Assembly (NCBI RefSeq): GCF_030409805.1
Contig: NZ_JAUFQP010000010.1
Coordinates: 563,001-627,000 of the forward strand
Direction of reading: 5' to 3'
DNA length: 64,000 bases
DNA from: Algibacter miyuki
GTDB lineage: Bacteria > Bacteroidota > Bacteroidia > Flavobacteriales > Flavobacteriaceae
Below are positions 37,717-47,155 of this stretch, one piece after another; positions within the stretch are counted from its first letter, which is position 1; each line of letters opens with the position of its first letter. Both the position numbers and the translations under genes were made by a program. The notes under the pieces were generated by a model, which searched no databases, was not told the origin of the DNA, and saw only the letters and a program-made list of their open reading frames with translations.

Positions 37717-40653
37717 TTAAAAAGAAAGGTCTAAACCAACAATAATGGTTCTAGGACGAGGATATGCGCCAAAATCAACACCATAAACATTACCACCTCC
37801 TGTATTTACCTCTGGATCATATCCTGAGTAGTCTGTGATAACAAAAAGGTTTTGACCTGTAACATAAACTCTTAAATTATCAAGAAAACCATTATTTTTA
37901 ACATTCCATCCCAATGTGGCATTGTTCAACCTAAAGAATGAACCATCCTCAATATATCTAGATGAAGACACTGGAGCATTAATTGGACTTTCGTTTAGGT
38001 CAAGGTACTCTCTAAAAATATTATTTCCATTTTGTCCCAAAGACGCTGCACTAGAATAAGCTCTTGCCGTATTATTAAAAATATCTACACCACCAACTCC
38101 ATTAAAGTTCAATCCTAAATCGAAGTTTTTGTACGATGCATTAATATTAAATCCATATAATGTACTAGGTAACGCATCTCCTACTATTTCAGAATCTGCT
38201 GATAATATTTCTACACCATTGCTATCGAAACCTTCAAATCGAGGTAAATAAAACGATCCTGCAGATTCTCCATTGGTAAAAATACTACTTGTTTCCCCCG
38301 ATGTTCCAGGGCCAAAAATTTCTCCAACAAATATATCTGTCGCAAGTCCTGTAATATTATTATCTACAAATGATATGTTTCCTGAAAAGTCCAAAGAAAA
38401 ATCATCTGTTCTAATAGCGTTTACATTTAATGCTACCTCAAAACCCTTGTTGATGATTTCTGCTTCTGAGTTTACATAAACACTACTTGTTAACGAAGGT
38501 ACAGGCGCAGAAACTTGTAAGAATAAATCTGTTGTACTTTTATTAAAATAATCAAAAGTACCACTAACTTTTCCATTCAATATAGCCCAATCAATTCCAA
38601 CATTGTATTGCTCTGTAACTTCCCATTTTAAATCTGGGTTAGGTGTTCTTGTTGATGTTACACCATTAACAACCGTTGTTCCATTAAACGTATAACTATT
38701 GTTAACGCTAGTCTCAAATGAAGCTTGTGTAACCCTTACTGGAACAGCTTGATTACCTGTTTGCCCCCAACCTAATCTTAATTTTAAATTAGAAAACATA
38801 TCAGAGTCTGCAAGAAACGCTTCTTCATTTATTTTCCATCCTAATCCCACTGCAGGGAAATAACCATATTTATTATTTTCACCAAATACAGAAGATCCAT
38901 CTGCTCTAAACGATGCCGTTACCAAATATCTATCTAGAAAATTAGCATTGATTCTTCCAAAGAACGATTGTAATTTTCTTTCAGAATCACCAGATTCTAT
39001 GCTAGAAGTACCATCTACAATTCCTAAGTTATAAATAGGATCTATTTCATAGGTAGAAAAATCTTCTCCATCAAACCTTAAACTTTCATTATTAAAAGTT
39101 TGATATGAATGTCCTGCAAGCGCATCGAAGTTCCATTTATCATACTCTTTTGAGTATGTTAGAAAATTCTCGATTAATACGTTTGTATCTTCATTTGTAG
39201 TTTTAACAATCTGATCGGTATCATAAGCTCCGCCTTCATCAGCATTATTATACAATCTTATGATACGATCTGTATCGGAATTTTCGTAAGCCAAATTAAG
39301 CTTATAATCTAAACCTTCAACAATAGTGTAGGTAGTTGTTAAGTTTGCTAAAACTTTTTTGCTTTCAGCCTTATCACGGTACAAATCAAAAAGCTGTACA
39401 GGATTATCTGTTGCTCCCGCCAATGTAACCACTTCTCCATTTGCATCATAAACAGCCCCTGTTGGATTAGCTCTAAGCGCACCAGTGATTAAATTACCTA
39501 AAGCTTGACTTTCGTCTGCAAGATTAGCCACAGTCATGTTTGCTTGAAATTTTAATCGATCCTCTAATACCGAAGTATTTACACTGAATCTTCCTGTAAC
39601 TTTTTCATGTCCTGTAGTTTTCACCACACCCTCTTGATCTAAATAACCTAATGACACATTATAGGTTGTAGTACCAGCGCCACCAGAAATTCCTAAATTA
39701 TAATTATTAACTAACGCTGTTTGATAAATTTCATCCTGCCAATTAGTACTCGCATTTGCTGAATCAATATAATCATCAGGGTCTCTACCTAATATTGGAG
39801 CCAAACGTGCTGTTTGTTCACGGAATTCGCTAGCGGTTAACAAATCAACATCTCGTGCTACTGAAGAAATACCTGTTGAGGCACTAAAAGTTACTTTTGT
39901 TTTACCTTCTTTCCCTTTCTTTGTTTGAATAAGTACAACGCCATTAGCACCTCTTGTTCCGTAAATTGCGGTAGCAGAAGCATCTTTTAAAACAGTTATA
40001 CTTTCTATATCTTGAGGGTTTAAAAAGTTCAAAGGACTTTTAGCTCTTGAAACTCCCCCAACACCATTCAAACCATTCGAACCAGACGATCCTCCATCCA
40101 AAGGCACACCATCTACAACATAAAGTGGATTACTAGAACTACCAATAGAATTCACACCACGAATATTAATGTCTACCGCACTTCCTGGCTCACCAGAACC
40201 AGTGGTTACATTTACACCGGCCATTTTACCTTGTAGTAATTGTCCTGGAGAATTGGATACACCAGAATTAAAATCTTTAGCTCCAATAACTTTAACAGAA
40301 CCTGTCAAATCTTTAGATTTAACACCTCCATAACCAACTAAAACCACTTCTTCAAGTTCAGCGGCATCTTCCTCTAGTTGCACATTCAATGTTGCTTGCC
40401 CATTATATGTAAGTTCTTTGGTTACAAACCCCATAAATGAAAACACAACTACATCTCCTTTTTTCGCACTAATTTGATATTCACCATCAAAATCTGTTGC
40501 CGCACCTGTAGACGTTCCTTTTAAAATAATGTTTACACCAGGAATTGGCACGTTTTGATTATCTGTTACGGTACCCGAAACTTTAGACTGTGCCCAAGCA
40601 GTACTCGCATAACCTATTAAAAAGGTCATTAATAAGAGCTTTAATTTTTCCAT
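37717..40653 (-). CDS. SusC-like TonB-dependent receptor, PUL 2
   Basis: Outer-membrane oligosaccharide importer of 978 residues. Signal peptide ends near TAWAQSK. It has a carboxypeptidase-regulatory-like domain (VSGTVTDNQNVPIPGVNIIL, about 24-43), a TonB-box-type stretch ELEEVVLVGYG (about 101-111), then a plug with LLQGKMAGVNVTTGSGEPGS, NIRGVNSIGSSSNPLYVVDG and SITVLKDASATAIYGTRGAN. A full barrel follows, ending in a typical PRPRTIIVGLDLSF. First gene of the long minus-strand operon and divergent from the DUF1080 gene. Regulation by the HTCS at 17948 is likely by analogy with other PULs. Confidence 0.96.
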   Translation of the reverse strand: MEKLKLLLMTFLIGYASTAWAQSKVSGTVTDNQNVPIPGVNIILKGTSTGAATDFDGEYQISAKKGDVVVFSFMGFVTKELTYNGQATLNVQLEEDAAELEEVVLVGYGGVKSKDLTGSVKVIGAKDFNSGVSNSPGQLLQGKMAGVNVTTGSGEPGSAVDINIRGVNSIGSSSNPLYVVDGVPLDGGSSGSNGLNGVGGVSRAKSPLNFLNPQDIESITVLKDASATAIYGTRGANGVVLIQTKKGKEGKTKVTFSASTGISSVARDVDLLTASEFREQTARLAPILGRDPDDYIDSANASTNWQDEIYQTALVNNYNLGISGGAGTTTYNVSLGYLDQEGVVKTTGHEKVTGRFSVNTSVLEDRLKFQANMTVANLADESQALGNLITGALRANPTGAVYDANGEVVTLAGATDNPVQLFDLYRDKAESKKVLANLTTTYTIVEGLDYKLNLAYENSDTDRIIRLYNNADEGGAYDTDQIVKTTNEDTNVLIENFLTYSKEYDKWNFDALAGHSYQTFNNESLRFDGEDFSTYEIDPIYNLGIVDGTSSIESGDSERKLQSFFGRINANFLDRYLVTASFRADGSSVFGENNKYGYFPAVGLGWKINEEAFLADSDMFSNLKLRLGWGQTGNQAVPVRVTQASFETSVNNSYTFNGTTVVNGVTSTRTPNPDLKWEVTEQYNVGIDWAILNGKVSGTFDYFNKSTTDLFLQVSAPVPSLTSSVYVNSEAEIINKGFEVALNVNAIRTDDFSLDFSGNISFVDNNITGLATDIFVGEIFGPGTSGETSSIFTNGESAGSFYLPRFEGFDSNGVEILSADSEIVGDALPSTLYGFNINASYKNFDLGLNFNGVGGVDIFNNTARAYSSAASLGQNGNNIFREYLDLNESPINAPVSSSRYIEDGSFFRLNNATLGWNVKNNGFLDNLRVYVTGQNLFVITDYSGYDPEVNTGGGNVYGVDFGAYPRPRTIIVGLDLSF

Positions 40654-40706
40654 ATTAATTATAGTATTAGTTTATATGGCTAATTTATAGTTAAACATTT
40701 GTTAAT

Positions 40707-40845
40707 GAATGGATATTTTAATCCAAATTATGGATGCAATCACCAATACAAAATAAATCCATTCAGTCGAAAACACAGTATTTACGGGAGATCCGACTAA
40801 ATACCAATGACTAATAAGTCCATTGTTTTGAAAAACCTGTCCATT
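40707..40845. promoter_or_regulatory. Divergent control region with GAATGGAT inverted pair and TCCATT repeats
   Basis: Between susC and the DUF1080 gene there is an inverted pair GAATGGAT (40707-40714) and ATCCATTC (40757-40764). A direct repeat GTCCATT occurs at 40818-40824 and 40839-40845, 21 bases apart (two helical turns). Further TGGAT/ATCCA cores lie at 40721-40725 and 40731-40735. A recurring TCCAT core fits repeated half-sites for the HTCS AraC domain. I see no clean TAnnTTTG element. Confidence 0.4.
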
Positions 40846-40899
40846 TTAAATTCCATAAAAAAAAGTATCTTAGTGAACTAATAACTAAGCTACATTAAT

Positions 40900-42276
40900 A
40901 TGAAAAAACGCACTTTATACAGAAAGGCATTACTACTTGCTTTTGTTTCTGTATTATTTAACTGTAAGGAAACCCCTAAAGACAACACCCCTTGGCAATC
41001 TTTATTTGATGGTGAAACCCTTAACGGATGGCATCAATTAGGAGGTACAGCAACATACGCTGTTCGCGACAATGCTATTGTTGGTACAACCGTACATAAT
41101 ACACCAAATTCTTTTTTAACTTCGGATAAAATGTATGGTGATTTTATTTTAGAATTAGATTATAAAGTAGATTCTACTATGAATTCTGGAATTCAAATTA
41201 GAAGTAATAGCATACCTACTTATAGAGACGGACGCGTACATGGTTATCAAGTTGAAATTGACCCATCAAAACGTGCTTGGAGTGCTGGAATTTACGATGA
41301 ATCTCGTCGTGGATGGTTAAACACCATGGAAAACAACCCAGAAGCACAAAAGGCTTTCAAACAAAACGATTGGAACCACTACCGAATTGAAGCTATTGGT
41401 GATACTCTAAAAACTTGGATTAACAATGTACCTGCAGCCTATTTAATAGATGATAAAACAGCAAGCGGTTTTATTTGTTTACAAGTACACGGCATCCATG
41501 CTGATAAAAAAGAAGGCACAGAAATTATTTGGAAAAACATTAAAATACTTACCGATAATCTTTCGGAATACACTAAAGCATCTCCACTTCAACCTACAAT
41601 TACAAAAAACAAATTAACTATAGATGAAAAGAAAAAAGGATGGAAATTGCTTTGGGATGGCGAAACCACTAACGGATGGCGTGGTGCTAAACTTGAAGAA
41701 TTCCCGGAAAATGGATGGCAAATAGAAGATGGCGTTTTAAGCGTTTTATCTTCAGGAGGTGCAGAATCTAATGCTGGTGGCGATATTGTAACCAAAGAAC
41801 AGTTTGGTGATTTCGAATTAAAAGTAGATTTCAAACTCACACCTGGCGCTAATAGTGGTATAAAATATTATGTAGATACTAATATGAATAAAGGTGCTGG
41901 GTCTTCAATTGGATTAGAATATCAAATTTTAGATGATGACTTACATCCTGATGCCAAATTAGGAAATCATGACGGTAGTAGAACCGTGAGTTCTCTCTAC
42001 GATTTAATTCAAGCCGATGTTAACAAACCTATTAAGCCTATTGGCGAATGGAACACAGCACATATTATATCTAAAAACAACCATGTAGAACACTGGTTAA
42101 ATGGCACAAAAGTTTTAGAATACGAAAGAAAAAGTGATGATTACAAAAAATTAGTATCGGAAAGTAAATATGCTAAATGGCCAAACTTTGGCGAATTAGA
42201 TAAAGGTGAAATCCTACTTCAAGATCACGGTGATTTTGTATCATTTAAAAACGTAAAAATTCGTCCAATCAACTAA
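40900..42276 (+). CDS. Tandem DUF1080 (3-keto-disaccharide hydrolase / 3-keto-glycoside lyase type) lipoprotein
   Basis: Lipoprotein of 458 residues (lipobox LFNC) with two consecutive DUF1080 jelly-roll domains. The first spans about 30-215 (WQSLFDGETLNGWHQLGG), the second about 245-456 (WKLLWDGETTNGWRGAKL). Each ends with an LQVHG/LQDHG and VSFKNVKI-type strand. DUF1080 proteins are known to cleave 3-keto-glycosides made by a glycoside 3-dehydrogenase. The next gene, 19 bases on, encodes just such a Gfo/Idh/MocA oxidoreductase, so the two probably form an oxidative alternative to hydrolysis for glycans that the GH enzymes cannot open. The second domain is the better match; the first may be a binding domain. 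Confidence 0.88.
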   Translation: MKKRTLYRKALLLAFVSVLFNCKETPKDNTPWQSLFDGETLNGWHQLGGTATYAVRDNAIVGTTVHNTPNSFLTSDKMYGDFILELDYKVDSTMNSGIQIRSNSIPTYRDGRVHGYQVEIDPSKRAWSAGIYDESRRGWLNTMENNPEAQKAFKQNDWNHYRIEAIGDTLKTWINNVPAAYLIDDKTASGFICLQVHGIHADKKEGTEIIWKNIKILTDNLSEYTKASPLQPTITKNKLTIDEKKKGWKLLWDGETTNGWRGAKLEEFPENGWQIEDGVLSVLSSGGAESNAGGDIVTKEQFGDFELKVDFKLTPGANSGIKYYVDTNMNKGAGSSIGLEYQILDDDLHPDAKLGNHDGSRTVSSLYDLIQADVNKPIKPIGEWNTAHIISKNNHVEHWLNGTKVLEYERKSDDYKKLVSESKYAKWPNFGELDKGEILLQDHGDFVSFKNVKIRPIN

Positions 42277-42295
42277 ACCACAGACTAAATATATT

Positions 42296-43645
42296 ATGAG
42301 TTCAAATAGAAGAGATTTTTTAAAAAAAACAGCCTTAGGCGCGGTTGGCGCCACTATAGCCTCCAGTAGCTTAAATGCGATGTCGGCCAAAAGTTATTCT
42401 AAAATTATAGGTTCCAACGATCGTATTAACGTAGCCCTACAAGGTTTAGGTCGTCGTTACAACGCCTACATGTCGGCTATTGCTGATAAAAATAATAATA
42501 TTGAATTAAGCTATTTATGCGACGTCATGAAAAGCCAACGTGATAAAGCAGGTATTGCAGTCGCAAAAAAACTTGGAAAAATACCTAAGTTAGAAAACGA
42601 CATTCGTAAAATATTAAACGATAAAGATGTGGATGCTATTTTTATGGCCACTCCAGATCACTGGCACGCTCCAGGCGCTTGTATGGCTATGCAAGCAGGC
42701 AAACATGTGTATTTAGAAAAACCATGTTCGCACAACCCACAAGAAGGCGAATTAGTTGTGGCTTATCAAAAAAAATATAACAAAGTGGTACAAATGGGGA
42801 ACCAACAGCGTTCGTCTTCGCAATCTCAAGAAATTATAAAAGCCATCCACGACGGAGTTATTGGAGATGTTTATAACGCCATTGCGTTTTATACAAGTAA
42901 GCGCGGACCAGTACCTCATCAGAAAAAAACAGCACCACCAGAAGGTTTAGATTGGGATTTATTTCAAGGCCCTGCACCAAGACGAGAATATACTGATGAT
43001 ACTTGGAACTACAACTGGCACTGGTACGGTTGGGATTACGGTACTGCCGAAATGGGAAATAATGCCACACACGAGTTAGATATTGCACGTTGGGCATTAG
43101 ATGTTAAATATCCAGAACATGTAGATGTTAAGTCTGGGAAATTCCATTATAAAGATGATGGTTGGGAAATGTACGATACTATGGAAGCTACTTTCCGTTT
43201 TGCAGGAAACCGCAGCATTCAATGGGATGGACGCAGCAGAAATGGTTACGATAAATACGGGTCTGGTCGTGGAACAATAATTTATGGTTCTAACGGTTCT
43301 GCTTTTATTAATCGTGATGGTTACAAACTTTACGATATTAAAGGAAAAGAACAAAAAACCAATGTTATTACCGGTATTGAAGACGGAAATGCACTTGGTG
43401 GCGGTGGCGGATTGTCACATGCACATACTGTAAATTTCTTTGACGCTATTCGCGGAAAAGCAGCATTAACATCGCCTATTGATGAAGGTGCTATTAGCCA
43501 AATGTTAACGCATTATGCCAACATTGCCTCTAGAATTGATGATTCTTTTGAAGTTGATGAAACTTCGGGTAGAATTTATAACCGAGAAGCTATGAAACTT
43601 TGGTCTAGAACTTACGAACCAGGTTGGGAAATTAAACCAGTTTAG
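42296..43645 (+). CDS. Tat-exported Gfo/Idh/MocA oxidoreductase (putative glycoside 3-dehydrogenase)
   Basis: NAD(P)-dependent sugar oxidoreductase of 449 residues exported folded. The N-terminus SSNRRDFLKKTALGAVGA is a twin-arginine signal. The Rossmann domain follows (INVALQGLGRRYNAYM, about 44-59; AIFMATPDHWHAPGA, about 119-133), with the hallmark LEKPCSHNPQEGE (about 145-157; EKP motif). The second domain has MGNNATHELDIARWAL, with Asp/His residues suited to catalysis. Members beside DUF1080 proteins are known to oxidise glycosides at C3. Being exported by Tat, it acts in the periplasm with bound cofactor, in step with the DUF1080 lipoprotein. A terminator follows the gene. Confidence 0.9.
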   Translation: MSSNRRDFLKKTALGAVGATIASSSLNAMSAKSYSKIIGSNDRINVALQGLGRRYNAYMSAIADKNNNIELSYLCDVMKSQRDKAGIAVAKKLGKIPKLENDIRKILNDKDVDAIFMATPDHWHAPGACMAMQAGKHVYLEKPCSHNPQEGELVVAYQKKYNKVVQMGNQQRSSSQSQEIIKAIHDGVIGDVYNAIAFYTSKRGPVPHQKKTAPPEGLDWDLFQGPAPRREYTDDTWNYNWHWYGWDYGTAEMGNNATHELDIARWALDVKYPEHVDVKSGKFHYKDDGWEMYDTMEATFRFAGNRSIQWDGRSRNGYDKYGSGRGTIIYGSNGSAFINRDGYKLYDIKGKEQKTNVITGIEDGNALGGGGGLSHAHTVNFFDAIRGKAALTSPIDEGAISQMLTHYANIASRIDDSFEVDETSGRIYNREAMKLWSRTYEPGWEIKPV

Positions 43646-43663
43646 TTTTTAATAATTTTAATC

Positions 43664-43711
43664 AGCATCTTTATTTCGAATACATTATTCGGTTTAAAGA
43701 TGCTTTTTTTT
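43664..43711 (+). terminator. Intrinsic terminator after the oxidoreductase gene
   Basis: Ten-base arms AGCATCTTTA (43664-43673) and TAAAGATGCT (43695-43704) are followed by an eight-base T-run. It separates the DUF1080-oxidoreductase pair from the GH78-like gene. Confidence 0.8.
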
Positions 43712-43780
43712 AGTAGCACAATATTCTATTATTTCAAAAAAACAAAGCAAACACAACGCTTAACAAAACGATTAATTTTT

Positions 43781-45619
43781 ATGAATAAATATCTTTCACT
43801 TCTAATTTTTATTGCAGCATTTCAAGGTGTTAATGCACAATATCAAACTGAAAATCTAGATTTAGAAAACAACTATATTCAACCTGAAAGCATCGTCAAA
43901 GTAGGCGAAAATCATTATTTTATCGACTTCGGAAAAGCTTATTTTGGTAACGTTGAAATTTCTTCAACCCAAAGCCAAAATGATTCCTTAGTTTTTCATT
44001 TAGGTGAAAAGTTAGATGGAGAATTTCATATTGATAGAAACCCTGGAGCCACGATCCGCTACCGAAAATCGAAATTGAATCAATTATTAGCTAACGAGCC
44101 CGTTTCTCCTAAAATGTCTCCTTACAAAAGAAACACCACCGGAGCTGCCATTATTTTAGCCGATAGTATTGGTGCTATTATTCCGTTTAGATATTGCGAA
44201 ATTGAAAACTTAAAAATCCCTATTGAATCTATTCAAATTAAACAAAAAGCATTACACTATAAATTTAATGATGATGCTAGTGCCTTTTCTTCTTCAAATG
44301 CCATCATGGATTCTATTTGGGAGCTTTGTAAACACACCATAAAAGCCACTAGTTTTACAGGTTATTATGTTGATGGCGACCGCGAACGTATTCCTTACGA
44401 AGCCGATGCATACATTAACCAATTAAGCCATTACAGTGTCGATAATGAGTACACTATGGCGCGACGTACCAACGATTACTTCATCAACCACCCAACGTGG
44501 CCTACCGAATGGTTACTGCACACCGTACTGATGTTTCATGCCGATTACATGTACACCGGAGATATTGAACCTTTAAAAAAACATTACGATAACCTAAAAC
44601 TTAAAACCTTAATGGACTTAGAGCGTGCCGATGGTTTAATAAGTTCTAAATCGCCAAACTTAACCAAAGATTTAATTTTAAAATTAGGGTTTAAAAAAGC
44701 AAACACTCAAATTAAAGATATTATAGACTGGCCACCAGCACAAAAAGATACCGGCTGGAAAGTTGCCCTTGTAGAAGGTGAGCGAGATGGTTACGAAATT
44801 GTACCCGTAAACACTGCCGTTAATGCCTTTTATTACTACAATTTAAAATTAATGACCGAGATTGCTACGGTACTAAACAAAACAGAAGACGCCGCATTTT
44901 ATAAGAAAAAAGCGGAACTTGTAAAAACAACGATAAACACTAAATTATTCGATGCTGAAAAAGGATATTATATTGATGGAGAAGGATCTTCACACTCCGC
45001 TCTACACGCCAATATGCTGCCTTTAGCTTTTGATTTAGTTCCTGAAGAACATGTGGCATCGGTTGCTGCATTTGTAAAATCGCGTGGAATGGCATGTAGC
45101 GTTTATGGCGCTCAATATTTACTAGAAGGCCTTTATAAAAGTAATGAAGCTGAATATGCTAACAGCTTAATTTCAGACACTGTAGGTGATAGAAACTGGT
45201 GGAATATGATAAAAGTTGGATCTACAATGACCATGGAAGCTTGGGATGTAAGGCACAAACCAAATGCCGATTGGAATCATGCTTGGGGTACTGCGCCTTT
45301 AAACGCCATTACACGATACATGTGGGGTATCAAGCCTAAAACGGCTGGCTTTAAAGTTGCCGAAATTAATCCGAAATTAGGAAAACTAACACATACATCA
45401 ATTAAAGTACCAACCAAACATGGTTTTATTTTAGCCGATTTCAAAAAGGAAACGGATAAAACAGATCGTTATACTATCACTATTCCTGAAGATATGTCGG
45501 CAGAATTTATACTTCCTAAAACTCTAAAAAAGGCTTATTTAAATGGCAAGAAAGTAAAAAGGAAAGCCTTACATTTAGCACTTGAAACTGGCACGCATCA
45601 CATCAAAATCGCATACTAA
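43781..45619 (+). CDS. GH78-like (alpha-L-rhamnosidase superfamily) protein
   Basis: Secreted protein of 612 residues. I start it at the ATG at 43781, where MNKYLSLLIFIAAF opens a signal peptide ending at VNAQYQ; the frame is open upstream to 43700. The (alpha/alpha)6 barrel region has YVDGDRERIPYEADAYI (about 195-211), which corresponds to the acidic catalytic stretch of GH78, and MTMEAWDVRHKPNADWNHAW (about 510-529) near the second catalytic Glu. The usual GH78 beta-sandwich modules are reduced, which is short for the family (often 700-1100). It may remove rhamnose or another deoxysugar. Specificity is uncertain. The esterase gene follows by 13 bases. Confidence 0.75.
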   Translation: MNKYLSLLIFIAAFQGVNAQYQTENLDLENNYIQPESIVKVGENHYFIDFGKAYFGNVEISSTQSQNDSLVFHLGEKLDGEFHIDRNPGATIRYRKSKLNQLLANEPVSPKMSPYKRNTTGAAIILADSIGAIIPFRYCEIENLKIPIESIQIKQKALHYKFNDDASAFSSSNAIMDSIWELCKHTIKATSFTGYYVDGDRERIPYEADAYINQLSHYSVDNEYTMARRTNDYFINHPTWPTEWLLHTVLMFHADYMYTGDIEPLKKHYDNLKLKTLMDLERADGLISSKSPNLTKDLILKLGFKKANTQIKDIIDWPPAQKDTGWKVALVEGERDGYEIVPVNTAVNAFYYYNLKLMTEIATVLNKTEDAAFYKKKAELVKTTINTKLFDAEKGYYIDGEGSSHSALHANMLPLAFDLVPEEHVASVAAFVKSRGMACSVYGAQYLLEGLYKSNEAEYANSLISDTVGDRNWWNMIKVGSTMTMEAWDVRHKPNADWNHAWGTAPLNAITRYMWGIKPKTAGFKVAEINPKLGKLTHTSIKVPTKHGFILADFKKETDKTDRYTITIPEDMSAEFILPKTLKKAYLNGKKVKRKALHLALETGTHHIKIAY

Positions 45620-45632
45620 TTAGCTTTTTAAA

Positions 45633-47153
45633 ATGAAAAAACACCTATTAATTCCTGTATTATTTATTGCTCTTTTACAAAATACTATTGCCATTGCTCA
45701 AGAACTTAAACCGGCCAATTTATTTTCTACTGGTATGGTTTTACAGCAAAATGCACCAGTACCAGTTTGGGGAACCGCAAAGCCAAATAGTAAGGTTACA
45801 GTAACCTTTGACACGCAAAAGGAAACCACAAAAGCCGATAAAAATGGGAAATGGATGTTGAAATTAGCGCCATTAAAAGCCTCTAAAATTGGTAAAGACA
45901 TGGTTATTTCAGCTGATACCGAAATTGTATTATCTAACGTTTTAGTTGGTGAAGTTTGGATATGCTCAGGCCAATCGAATATGCAATTCAAAGTTAATTC
46001 CGTACCAGAAATAAAATCTTTAGAGCCATTCGCTAGAAATATTAGAACATTTCAAGTTAAAAACATCGTATCACTTGAAGAAGCAGATGATGTAACAGGA
46101 CGTTGGGAAGTTACTACACCAAGTAGTGCGGTCGCTTTTGGTTTTGCCTATTTCTTAGAAAGTATTGGAGATGTGCCAGTAGGCATTATTTTATCATCTT
46201 GGGGAAGTTCTTCTATTGAAGCTTGGATGCCAAGAGACATGACGAACGATTTACCATATTTCAAAACTATTATGGATGATTTTGATAAAGATGTCACTAC
46301 TCAAAACCGACTTAAAAAAGCTATAAACTCGCCAAAAGGTTGGAACATCAAAGAGGATATTTTTATGAGACGCCAACCCAATGTGGTATACAATGCCATG
46401 ATGAAACCGCTAGCGCCTTATGCTTGCCAAGGATTGGTTTGGTATCAAGGTGAACGCAACACACGCTATCTATCTGGAGTCCCTGAAGTAACCGAAGCGA
46501 ATTGGTTTCATAAGGTTTCTGGAATGAAGGAATATGGAGACATTTTAAAACTTTGGATTGAAAATTACAGAAAACAATGGCTGAATGAAAACATGCATTT
46601 CGCTATCGTGATGCTTCCTGGTTACGGAAAAGGCACTCATACAACACCTACAATAGATTCTAAAAGCCCTACAGCCGAATCTTGGGCTTGGATGCGCGAA
46701 TCGCAGCTACAGGCTTTAGACCTAAAAAATACGAGTGTAATAAATACTATAGATTTAGGTAGCGAAACTAATATTCACCCAACCGATAAATTCCCTATCG
46801 GACAACGATTAGCGCTTTTAGCTGCTAAAAACACATTAGGTATAGACGTACTTGCTGCTGGCCCCATGCTAGATAAAGTAGAAGCTAAAAACAATACGTT
46901 AACCGTTCATTTAAAAAACAGCACGGGTTTAAAAACGAATAACAAAAAATCGCCAACCGGGTTCTGGATTGCAGATGCATCTTTAAATTGGAAAATAGCC
47001 AATGCTAAAATTGAAGGTGAAACCGTTATTCTTCAGAATAAAGACATTGCGCATCCTGAATTTATACGTTATGCTTTCGCCGGAAAACCAGATGTTAATT
47101 TGGTGAATTCGGCTAACTTACCTGCCTATCCATTTAGAACGGATGCTGATTAA
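45633..47153 (+). CDS. Sialate O-acetylesterase family (SGNH) carbohydrate esterase
   Basis: Secreted SGNH-type esterase of 506 residues that removes O-acetyl groups from sugars. The signal peptide ends near AIAQEL. The nucleophile Ser is in EVWICSGQSNMQF (about residue 112), the oxyanion Gly in LSSWGSSSIEAW, Asn/Gln block in LVWYQGERN, and the C-terminal Asp-His in IHPTDKFPIGQRL. A jelly-roll insert precedes and follows the core, as usual for the family. Despite the name, members act on many acetylated glycans. It is the last gene of the plus-strand PUL arm, ending 2 bases from the stop of the convergent PLP enzyme gene. Confidence 0.9.
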   Translation: MKKHLLIPVLFIALLQNTIAIAQELKPANLFSTGMVLQQNAPVPVWGTAKPNSKVTVTFDTQKETTKADKNGKWMLKLAPLKASKIGKDMVISADTEIVLSNVLVGEVWICSGQSNMQFKVNSVPEIKSLEPFARNIRTFQVKNIVSLEEADDVTGRWEVTTPSSAVAFGFAYFLESIGDVPVGIILSSWGSSSIEAWMPRDMTNDLPYFKTIMDDFDKDVTTQNRLKKAINSPKGWNIKEDIFMRRQPNVVYNAMMKPLAPYACQGLVWYQGERNTRYLSGVPEVTEANWFHKVSGMKEYGDILKLWIENYRKQWLNENMHFAIVMLPGYGKGTHTTPTIDSKSPTAESWAWMRESQLQALDLKNTSVINTIDLGSETNIHPTDKFPIGQRLALLAAKNTLGIDVLAAGPMLDKVEAKNNTLTVHLKNSTGLKTNNKKSPTGFWIADASLNWKIANAKIEGETVILQNKDIAHPEFIRYAFAGKPDVNLVNSANLPAYPFRTDAD

Positions 47154-47155
47154 AT

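Noticed and set aside
43700..43780. N-terminal extension of the GH78-like protein
   Set aside because: It overlaps the terminator of the preceding gene, and a proper signal peptide starts at 43781.
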